DNA from: Candidatus Methylophosphatis haderslevensis
Lineage (GTDB): Bacteria > Pseudomonadota > Gammaproteobacteria > Burkholderiales > Rhodocyclaceae
NCBI GenBank assembly: GCA_016711925.1
Contig: JADJSA010000014.1
Location: forward strand, 1-15,432
Length of the DNA stretch: 15,432 nucleotides
Direction: 5' to 3'
Of the stretch, positions 7,472 to 15,432 are shown one piece after another. How positions within the stretch are numbered: the stretch's first letter is position 1; the number at the start of each line of letters is the position of its first letter. The position numbers and the translations under genes are program-made. The notes beneath the pieces are model-generated. The model saw nothing but the letters and a program-made list of their open reading frames with translations, was not told the DNA's origin and did no database searches.

Positions 7472-9658
7472 ATGCCCCGCGTAATGGACATCGCCACCCC
7501 GCTGGGTCCGGACGTACTGCTGTTCCACAGCATGCGCGCCAGCGAAACCCTGGGGCGGCTGTTCGACTACCAGATCACCCTTCTGGCCACCCGCAACGAC
7601 ATCGACCCCAAAGCGCTGCTCGGCAAGCATGCCACCGTCAAACTGCAACTCCCCAAAGGCGGCCCGCGCCACTTCGACGGCTGCATCACCCGCTTCGCCC
7701 TGACCGGCTCGCACGGGCGCTACGTGCGCTACGAAATGCAACTGCGCCCCTGGCAATGGTTCCTCACCCGCGCCAGCGACTGCCGCATCTTCCAGAAGAT
7801 GACGGTGCCCGACATCATCAAGCAGATCTTCGCCAAATACCCCAACGCCGCCTTCGAACTGCGCCTCTCTGGCAGCTACCAGCCGTGGGACTACTGTGTC
7901 CAGTACCGCGAGACGGATTACAACTTCATCAGCCGGCTGATGGAACAAGAAGGCATCTACAGCTACTTCACCCACACCGAAGGCAAACACACGCTCATCC
8001 TGGCCGACTCTCCCCCGCCGCCCACGACCCTACCCGGCTACGCCAGCATCGGCTACGTCCTCGATAACCTCAGCGCCAGCACCGAAAAAGAACGCATCGT
8101 CGACTGGGCCTGGGGCGCCCAGGTGCAATCGGGCAAATACGTCATCGACGAGTATGACTTCACCAAACCCAGCACCGAACTGCAACAAAAGAGCCTGCAC
8201 CCGCGCGAACACGACCAGGCCGAGCACGAACTCTACGACTGGCCCGGCGAATACGACGCCGCCAGCGAAGGCGACACCTACGTGCGCCTGCGCATGGAAG
8301 AGCTGCAAGCCGGCCACGAACGCATCCACGCGCTCAGTAACGCCCGGGGCATCGGCGCCGGCCACAGCTTCAAACTCAAAGGCCACCCGCGCGCCGACCA
8401 GAACAAGCCCTACCTGATCGTCGCCGCCCACCTCGACCTGGCCAGCAACGACTACGAAGCGGCCGGCGGCGGCGGGGCCACCTTCAACGCCCGCTTCGAA
8501 GCCATCCCCGCCGCCACCCAATACCGCAGCCCCCGCGACACCCCCAAACCGCTGATCCAGGGCGTGCAAACTGCCAAAGTCGTCGGCCCGGCGGGCGAAG
8601 AGATCTACACCGACGAATACGGAAGAGTCAAAGTGCTCTTCCACTGGGACCGCCACGGCAAGCCGGACGAAAACGCCTCCTGCTGGATCCGCGTCAGCCA
8701 CCCCTGGGCGGGCAAGAACTTCGGCATGGTCTCAATTCCAAGAATCGGCCAGGAAGTGGTGGTCGAATTCCTCGAAGGCGACCCCGACCGCCCGCTCATC
8801 ACCGGCCGGGTCTACAACGCCGAACAAATGCACCCCTGGGATCTGCCCGCCAACAAGACCCAGACCGGCATCCTCAGCCGCTCGAGCAAGGGCGGGGCCT
8901 ACAGCAACGCCAACGCCCTGCGCTTCGAAGACAAGCAGGGCGAAGAACAACTGTGGCTGCACGCCGAGAAAGACCAGCTCACCGAAGTCGAACACGACGA
9001 AGACAAGTGGGTCGGCAACGACCGCAGGAAGACCATCGACGGCAACGAGACGACGGTGGTGCACAAGAACCGCACCGAGACCGTCGACCAGAACGAGACC
9101 ATCACCGTGCATCAGAACCGCACGGAGCGGGTCCACCACAACGAATCGATTTCAATCGGGGACAACCGCAAGGAGGACGTCGGCAAGAACGAGACCATCG
9201 CGATCGGTGCCAACCGCACCGAAACGGTAGGCAGAAACGAGAAGGTCAAGATTGGCGTCAACTCAGAACCCGAAGGTCGGTTCCCAACAAACAGGAAACC
9301 ATCGGGCTGACCAGCCTAAAGAACGTTGGCATAGCGCAGATGACCAACATCGGTGCGGCTTACAACCTCAACGTGGGTGCGGTCTGGATGACAAACGTCG
9401 GTTTCGCCAACATCGAAACGATCGGCAAGATGAAGAAGGTCACGGTCGGCGAAACTACCACGATGCACTAGGCACCAGCACTCGATCACCGCTGGCGAGT
9501 ATCGTGATATCCGCCAGCAAAAACATCGTCATCCAGTCCGGCAAGGCGAAGATCACGCTCGACGGCGAGAATGGCGTTCTCGATCGAGGGCGTCGAAGTA
9601 AAGATCGACGGCAACACGATCGTCGACGTGGAACAGCAAAAAAATCGATCTGAACTGA
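7472..9658 (+). CDS. vgrG: VgrG spike protein (tssI), near full length with frameshifts in the 3' needle region
   Basis: The start has AGGAG seven bases upstream. Residues 1-360 are the gp27-like base with family motifs (LGRLFDYQITLLA, RETDYNFISRLMEQEGIYSY, EYDFTKPS). Residues 370-456 are the gp5-like OB fold (TDEYGRVKVLFHWDRHGK, SIPRIGQEVVVEFLEGDPDR, LITGRVYNAE). DUF2345 follows with an 8-residue repeat needle. The frame is perfect to about 9260, then shifts repeatedly (about 9270, 9291, 9472, 9495, 9525, 9578 and the A7 run at 9638-9644). The peptides QTETIGLTSLKNVGIAQMTN, VWMTNVGFANIETIGKMKKV, KNIVIQSGKAKITLDGEN, FSIEGVEVKIDGNTIVDVEQ and QQKIDLN continue the usual VgrG end to TGA 9656-9658. 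About 728 residues are expected, a normal VgrG length, with no extra toxin domain. It paralogs the first VgrG, with near-identical OB-fold wording. DUF2169 starts one base after its stop, so this spike probably carries the Rhs effector. Confidence 0.9.
9038..9253 (+). repeat. Nine tandem 24-base (8-residue) needle repeats in VgrG
   Basis: There are nine degenerate 8-residue units: DGNETTVV, HKNRTETV, DQNETITV, HQNRTERV, HHNESISI, GDNRKEDV, GKNETIAI, GANRTETV, GRNEKVKI. They alternate an NET-type and an NRT-type unit, making a 16-residue super-repeat, as expected for a triple-stranded beta-prism like the phage gp5 needle. The repetition is inside the coding region and not a separate element. 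Confidence 0.8.
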
Positions 9659-9659
9659 C

Positions 9660-10721
9660 ATGCCGTATGTCGTCAATAACATCACGCCGTTTCAGGCGCT
9701 CGGCATAGAGCATCGGTTCTACAACGGCCACCCCCTACGATTGCCTGTTCGTCAAAGCGACCTTTCGGCTTTGCCATGACGGTGCGTTGCGTCCGCTGAT
9801 CGAGCAGCCGCCATTCGTTCTCAACGACACCCACGAGGCCGACAGGACAATTCCGCCCTGCGCTATCCGAGAGCGAAATCATTCCGTTCAAGCCTGCGAC
9901 CGATGTGGTGTTCGTTGGAAACGCCAAGTCCCCCGGCGGCAAGCCTCTTGAACAATGGATCGCTCACGTGCAGGTCGGCGGAATCGACAAGTCCGTTCGT
10001 CTGACCGGGCCGCGAAAGTGGCGACACAAGCGGCTCGGCAGGTGGGAACTCACGCCGACCGAGCCCTGCACCGTGTCCCGCTAAGCTACGCGCTCGCTTA
10101 CGGCGGCGCCTCGGCAGAGCCGCGTGAAGCGGAGGACACCTTCTGGCAGAACCCTTTCGGACGCGGCTTTCGCGGCAGGACGAGGCCGACAAGGCCAGGG
10201 AATACGACGCTCCCCGGATCCTGAGCGCGTCGATGAGAGTGAACCAAAGTGGGGATTGGCCTTGCGCGCCGTCGGGCTCTCGCCAGTAGATGGCAAGCAG
10301 ATGGAGCGCCTGCAGGCCGCGGCACCTACGACGAGCGCTGGAAGCCGAGGTGGCGCCCAATATCCCGCTCGACCTGCGTCTGGAGTTCTGGAACGTCGTG
10401 CCGCAGGATCAGGTCGTCAAGCCCTACCTCGAAGGCGGCGAACAAGTCCGCACCGCCGGGCTGTTTCCACCGATGACGGCGTGCTGTGCTTCTTCCTGCC
10501 GCGCTATCAGGTGCTGGCTGTTCCTGTGCGCGGCGACACAAGGAATCGGCCATGCCGATGGACATCGATACCGTGCTGGTCGATCTGGACAAGCGCCATG
10601 TGATCCTGCGCTGGGCCACGCTGTGCTCGCAGGCCGAGGGCTATGACGAATTCCAGCTCGTCGCCGTCGAGCAGCAGCGGGCCGCAGGAACGGCCGGCAC
10701 ACGGGTGGCAGAGCCCAATGA
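9660..10721 (+). CDS. DUF2169 family T6SS effector-loading adaptor (many frameshifts)
   Basis: The gene begins with ATG one base after the VgrG stop. The protein can be followed through several frames: MPYVVNNITPFQALG at the start, then YDCLFVKATFRL, EIIPFKPATDVVFVGNAKSP, RLTGPRKWRHKRLGRWELTP, LSYALAYGGAS and FWQNPFGRGF. Further on come GLALRAVGLSPVDGKQ, VAPNIPLDLRLEFWNVVPQD, YLEGGEQVRTAGLFP, LCFFLPRYQVLAVPVRG and MDIDTVLVDLDKRHVILRW. This order (N-terminal N-TPF, KP-TDV, LGPR-W, YGG, NP-GRGF, AGTYDERW, L-GGE, FLP, DTV--D) is the DUF2169 layout. DUF2169 proteins are known adaptors for loading PAAR-like or Rhs-type toxins on VgrG, for example in Agrobacterium. Shifts occur near 9728, 9845, 9870, 10080, 10172, 10205, 10320, 10350, 10470 and 10700. 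The TGA at 10719-10721 overlaps the next ATG and fits a coupled end. No open frame covers the whole gene as written. Confidence 0.8.
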
Positions 10722-11020
10722 GCGACGCCAAGGTCCTGATCGACGCCCAATGGCGCCCCGATCATTTCGCGGCGCCGGTGTCGCTCGGCCTTCAAGGCCG
10801 GCGCTCAGGGCCGCATGGTTCCCACGATGCCGGCGGTCGCCTTCATCATGGTCGAGAACCCGTCGACTTCGGTGTTCGCGGAAAGCGGCCATCGGCTGTT
10901 CCTGCTGCGCTCGGTAGCCAAGGATCCGGTCAAGCAGACGCAGTTCCGTCCTGATGAAGCCGCCGGGTCCAACCCGGTCGAAAGGCAGTCGCCAGTGCGT
11001 GCATGGCAACACTGGAATGA
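10718..11020 (+). CDS. Small unrecognised protein between DUF2169 and Rhs (frameshifted)
   Basis: A gene of about 100 codons fits between two ATGA overlaps (ATG 10718 with the DUF2169 TGA, and TGA 11018-11020 with the Rhs ATG). It starts MSDAKVLIDAQWRPDHFAAP in one frame. About base 10790 it passes to a second frame (AFKAGAQGRMVPTMPAVAFI, MVENPSTSVFAESGHRLFLL, RSVAKDPVKQTQFRPDE). Near 10980 it may pass to a third, ending ACMATLE. It has no signal peptide and no clear transmembrane span, and I do not know a family. The place between a DUF2169 adaptor and an Rhs effector suggests a co-chaperone, a PAAR-like substitute or a second adaptor. The exact exon-like joins, and so the true length, are uncertain. 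Confidence 0.5.
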
Positions 11021-14000
11021 TCACCCCGCTGCCTCCGGGGGGTAGGTGGCCGGTGCCGCCGATGCCCGGGGCCATCAACTGCGGCGTGATCGGCAGCGAT
11101 CACGTCAAATGCCTGAACAACCTCATGGAGATGATCAAGCTCCTCGCCAACCGTATGTACAACGAGTTGGCAGACAGCCCGTTCGGATTCTTCAAAAACT
11201 ACGAGATGGGCCGCATGGCTTCGCACGCTGCTTGGGGGGAGGCACTGCCGGGCCGCTTTGTCGATGGCGTGGTCGACACAGTCAAGGGCGCATGGGGCGC
11301 CGTGAAATGGGCCGGCGGCAAGCTGTGGGGCGGTGTCAAGGCCGTCGGCGGCGCAGTCGCCCATCCGGTCGACACCTATTACTCAGCCGTGCAAGGTGCG
11401 ACCGACCTGATGGAGGCCGCCGACCGCTATGCGCAGTTGGCGGCACAGGGCGCCAAGGCGCTGCTCGACCCGGAAAAACGCGAGGCCGTCATCAAGGCCA
11501 TCGAGGATTGGCTGTACGCGCAACTGGCGGGCCAGGCCTGCCCGGCGGCCGATGCGCTGTTCGAGATGATGCAGTCGGACAAGCCGCTCGCTAAGCAGAT
11601 GGGCGAGCTCAGGGCGACGATCGAACAAAAGGCGGTGGAAGTCGGCGCTCAGGTCGCCGTCACCGTGCTCGGCGACAAGGGAATCAGCAAGATCGCCATG
11701 CTCTCCAAGGCCGGCAAGCTCGGCGGTTTCGCCGAAGATGTCGGCAAGCTGTTCGATCGCATCGGCGATGCCGTGCGCAACGCCGGCAAGAAACCGCCGA
11801 AGAAAGTGCCGAGTCCCGGTGACGCGGAAGTGCCTAGGAAGCCGACGGCCGTCCATGACGAAAAACCCCGCACTGAGCCGCAACCCGCCGGCGGTACCCG
11901 TGGCAAGGCACAGTCGGTCGGCTGCAAGGTCGCCTGCAACACCAAGGGCTCGCCGGTTAGTACTGCCTACGGTTGCAAGGTGCTGTTCGGCGACGAGGAT
12001 CTCGACTTCGACCTTCCGGCGCCCTTGCCGATGCCCTGGCAGCGCACCTATGCGTCGGACTTCGCCTACGTCGGCTGGCTGGGGCAGGGATGGTCCACGC
12101 CGTTCTCGGTGCGCCTCGAACGCAAGGCCGACGGCCTCGACCTGATCGACGAACAGGGCCGGCGCATTGCGCTGCCGCGCCCGCCCCTGGGCGAGCCCTA
12201 CTACTCGCGCTTCGAGCAGTTCACGGTCTCGGCCACCGCCAACAACGGCTACGAGATCGCCCTGCAGGGCGGCGACGTGCGCATGCGTTTCGCATCGTTG
12301 GCGATCGGGCCGAACGACCCCGGGGCGAAGCAGGCCCGGTCGTGCTCGCCGGCATCATCGACCGCAACGACAACCTGATCCGCATACTCTACAGCGCGGC
12401 ACCGCAGCCCGACGGTTTGACCAGCCCGGTCGCCGACGACCCCGACGACGCGGCGGCGCTCATCCTGCCTTTCTGCATCGTCGACAGTGCCGGCCGCGCG
12501 CTGCTGCTGGACTTCGCCGCCGCCGGCCTGCCCGGCGAAGCCACCCGGCCCGGCCAGAGCCGCGGCATGCGGCTCGCGCGGGTAGTGCACGCGCTGGGAC
12601 CGGAAGATCTGGCCGCGCTTTCACCAGACGATCAAATAGCACTGTCAGGAATGCGCAGTCTGGTCGAATACGTCTACAGCGAGCAGGGCGACCTCGTCGA
12701 AGTACGCGACGCACTGGGCCAGATCAAGCGCCAGTTCGCCTACCGCAACCACGTAATGGTGATGCACGCCGTGCCGGGTGGCCTGATCTCGCGCTACGAA
12801 TACGACAACTATGGCGACGACGGCAAGGTGCTGCGCAACTGGCTCTCCGACGGCCGGGAATGGCGCTTCAACTATCTGGCCGGCGAAACCGAAGTCAGGT
12901 TCATCACCCCCGGACAACCCGGGCGGCACGCTCGAGCGCTGGTACCACGACGAAGCGAAGAACTACACCGGCAAGATCGATGCCCTCGGTGGCCGCCTCA
13001 CGCGCAAACTCGACGCCTTCGGCAACCTGCAGCAACTCATCGACGAAGCCGGCCGCAGCACCCGCTACGACCTCGACGAGTTCGCGCGCCCGGTACAGAT
13101 CACCGCCCCCGACGGCGCGGCAACCCGCATCGGCTATCACCCGACACTGCAAAAGCTTGCCTCGATCGCCGATCCGCTGGGCAGCACCACGACGTTTGCC
13201 TACGACGAACGCGGCAACCTCGCCGACGTTACTGACGCCCTCGGGCAAACCACCCGCTACGCCTACGACGCCCGCGGCCTGCCGATCGCCATCACCGACG
13301 CGCTGGGCAAGACCAAGCACCTGGCCTACAACCGCGCCGGCCAGTTTCAGGCACTACACCGACTGCTCGGCCCAGCGCACCGACTACGCCTATGACGCCT
13401 GGGGCAATCTCGCCAGCGTCACCGACGCCCTGGGCAAAATCACGTGCTACCGGCATGACCCGCTCGGCCGGCTGCGCGAAATCACCCATCCTGACGGCGC
13501 CATCGAGCGCTTCGAGTACGACGCCACCGGCCGGCTCACCGCCTACACCGACCCGCTCGGTCGCGCACCGCCTACACGCGCTGGCGCCCGACGGCCTGCC
13601 GCTGGAACGGCGCAATGCGCTCGGTGCGAGCCTGCGCTACGAATACGACGGCGCGCGCCGCCTCTCGGCCCTCTTCAACGAGAACGGCGCCCGCACCGAC
13701 TTTGCCTACGACGCGCTCGATCGGCTGATCGAAGAAACCGGCTTCGACGGGCGTGCCACGCGCTACCGCTACGATGCGGTCGGCTCGCTCGCGCACAAGC
13801 TCGAACTGGGCTGCCTCGATGCCCGGCAGCGGCTCGAACTGCGTCTGGCACGGGCGGCCGTTTCCAACGGCTTCACCACCCCCACCTTCGACGACCCCTG
13901 GGGCCTGGGCCTGGTCGATCCCGGCGTGCCGCTCAAAGCCCCGCCCGGCCAGGCGATCGTCACCCGCTACGGACGAGATAGCGCCGGCCGGCTCATCAGC

Positions 14001-15432
14001 AAAGAAGTCGCCGGGCACATCCTCGGCGTCGACGGCCGCGAGCCGCAATACCGGCGCACGCGCTACGAATACGACGAAGCCGGCCGGCTCACCGCCGCCA
14101 CCAACGACGCCGGCAGCCGCAGCGAGCTCGCCTACGATGCGCTCGACCGGCTGATCGAGGAACGGCGCGTTGGCCAGGGACTGTCGACCCGCTTGGCGCA
14201 TCGATACGACGCGCTGGGCAATCGTACCGGCACCACCTTGCCCGATGGCCGGCAGATGGACTGGCTCTACTACGGCAGCGGCCACCTGCACCAGATCGAC
14301 GTCGACGGGCGCCTGATTTGCGACATCGAACGCGACCCGCTGCACCGGGAGATCGGCCGCACGCAGGGGGCGCTCGCCAGCCGCTACCAGCATGATGCGG
14401 CCGGGCGGCTGGTGAGCCAGCAGAGCTGGCGGGCAGGCCCGGTCGCCGGCGCTCCGGCCCGCCCTGGCTGGGAAGCGCTCGGGGACGACATCGACCCGCT
14501 CACCGGCCAGGTGCGCGCCAGGCTCGACGGCCCGACCCAGATCGCGCGCCATTACCGCTACGACGGCGCCGGCAACCTGCTGCAGCTCGACGACCAGCGC
14601 GCCGGCAGCACGCGCTACACGTACGACAAGATCGGCCGGCTCACCGGCGCGCAACAGCCGCGGCTGGCCGAGGTCTTCGCCTTCGATCCGGCGCACAACC
14701 TGGTGCCGCTGGAGACCCAAGCTGGCGAACCCGGCCCCAGCACCGGCTTGGTGCGCGACAACCGGCTCGAAGTCTTCGAAGACAAGCGCTACGCCTGGGA
14801 TGCCCACGGCAACCTGCTGGAAAAGCGCATCGGCCGCCATACCACCATCGAACTGTGCTGGGATGTCGAACACCAGCTCACGCGCGCGCTCATCACGCGC
14901 AAGGGCATCCCGCGGCAGATCGACTACGCCTACGACGCCTTCGGCCGGCGCATCGCCTAAGCGCGACGGGCCTGCGCAGACCCTGTTCACCTGGGACGGC
15001 AACCGGCTGCTCGCCGAGCGGCGTGCCGGCAAGGAAATCGTCTACCTCTACGAAGCCGACAGCTTCGCGCCGCTGGCGCAGTTGGTCGGTGAGGTCGGCG
15101 GCGAGGCGACAAAAGCCCTACCGGCAAGCGACGCCCAAGCGCAGGCAGTCGACGACGTTGATGACGAGTGGCAGCCGAGAAAGACCCACGCCGCCTTCGT
15201 CGAGCGCCTGCTTGCCGAACAACGGAAGGTCGTCGCACAGGCGTACGGCAGGCGCGGCAGCGCGCGATCGCGCGAAGCCGCCAACGAGCCGCCCCGAGCA
15301 CCAGCGCTTGCCGAGCGGAAGACCGACAACGTCATCGACCTCGCCGCCTGGCGCATCCGCTACTACCACAACGACCACCTGGGCACGCCGCGCGAGCTCA
15401 CCGGCGAAGACGGTGCCATCCTCTGGCGCGCC
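11017..15432 (+). CDS. Rhs-family polymorphic T6SS effector (3' partial, several frameshifts)
   Basis: This is a very large YD-repeat protein that forms a cocoon around a C-terminal toxin, which lies beyond the window. ATG 11017 overlaps the upstream stop. Residues 1-300 are a pre-Rhs region with Gly/Trp/Ala-rich helices (GAWGAVKWAGGKLWGGVKA, about 11290) and a Lys/Pro linker (KKPPKKVPSPGD, about 11790). No PAAR domain is seen at the N-terminus. A DUF6531-like start follows (GCKVLFGDEDLDFDLPAP, WLGQGWSTPF). Many YD repeats then occupy about 12660-15000 (YAYDARGLP, RYEYDEAGRL, LAYDALDRLIEE). The conserved YYHNDHLGTPRELTG near 15361 comes close to the end of the shell. Frame joins lie near 12323 (G run), 12909 (C run), 13346 (T run), 13564 and 13585, and an in-frame TAA at 14958 is bypassed by one base (RRIA then KRDGPAQTLFTWDGN). 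Each join restores family sequence. The DUF2169 gene suggests how it is loaded on VgrG. Confidence 0.9.
15091..15354 (+). other. Charged insertion inside the Rhs shell
   Basis: In most Rhs proteins the motif ending EPLAQ is followed within a few residues by YYHNDHLGTP. Here about 88 residues lie between LAQLVG and YYHND. They include acidic VDDVDDEW, a helical FVERLLAEQRKVVAQAYGRR and Arg/Pro/Ala-rich sequence. The frame is open throughout, so it is a real part of the protein. Its function is not known. Confidence 0.65.

Noticed and set aside
7313..7990. A 225-codon open frame on the - strand over the vgrG start
   Set aside because: It overlaps the N-terminal VgrG domain, has shadow-like composition and no ribosome site. 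The VgrG reading is clear.
9038..9253. CRISPR-like or mobile repeat array
   Set aside because: The 24-base units are degenerate, have no spacers, and encode the in-frame VgrG needle repeats.
14958..14960. TAA as the true end of the Rhs gene
   Set aside because: One base later the frame continues with KRDGPAQTLFTWDGNRLLAE and the HNDHLGTP motif, so the shell goes on and the stop is a frameshift product.
13572..15032. A 486-codon open frame on the - strand
   Set aside because: It is the mirror of the Rhs YD repeats, rich in Val/Ala/Gly/Arg with no recognisable domain. The + strand Rhs is certain.

Overview
The window is a type VI secretion system (T6SS) accessory locus made of two VgrG spike modules with their cargo, plus a small signalling and envelope module between them. 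High GC content, the codon pattern and the mix of VgrG, PAAR, DUF2169, Rhs and Ser/Thr kinase-DUF4384 genes suggest a beta-proteobacterium, perhaps Rhodocyclales-like. This is inference, as no rRNA or core marker is present.

Module 1 (2-2687, + strand) is the 3' end of a vgrG whose product carries a C-terminal M91-type zinc metallopeptidase (HELNH motif). A signal-peptide protein follows, starting inside the toxin gene (candidate periplasmic immunity protein), and then a PAAR spike-tip protein. Module 2 (2797-6262, + strand) is a kinase with one membrane span and a DUF4384 domain, joined by a 4-base overlap to an OmpA-like lipoprotein. A hairpin at 6271-6290 separates it from a convergent, intact, unrecognised gene (6309-7082, - strand) that has a good sigma-70 promoter. 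Module 3 (7472-15432, + strand) is a near full-length VgrG with a repetitive needle, a DUF2169 adaptor, a small unrecognised gene and a large Rhs protein that runs off the window before its toxin tip. The genes of module 3 abut or overlap by 1-4 bases, so they look translationally coupled.

The likely logic is that each VgrG forms the puncturing spike, PAAR caps one spike, DUF2169 loads the Rhs effector on the other, and the kinase-lipoprotein pair belongs to envelope anchoring or post-translational control. Many genes are interrupted by single-base shifts, mostly at G/C, A or T runs. They cluster at 3890-4860 and 9260-11020 and are absent from 5078-9260. In nearly every case the protein continues in another frame with family-typical sequence, so residual sequencing error is the simplest explanation, but real decay cannot be excluded from one sequence. 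Coordinates of the broken genes are given end to end across the shifts.
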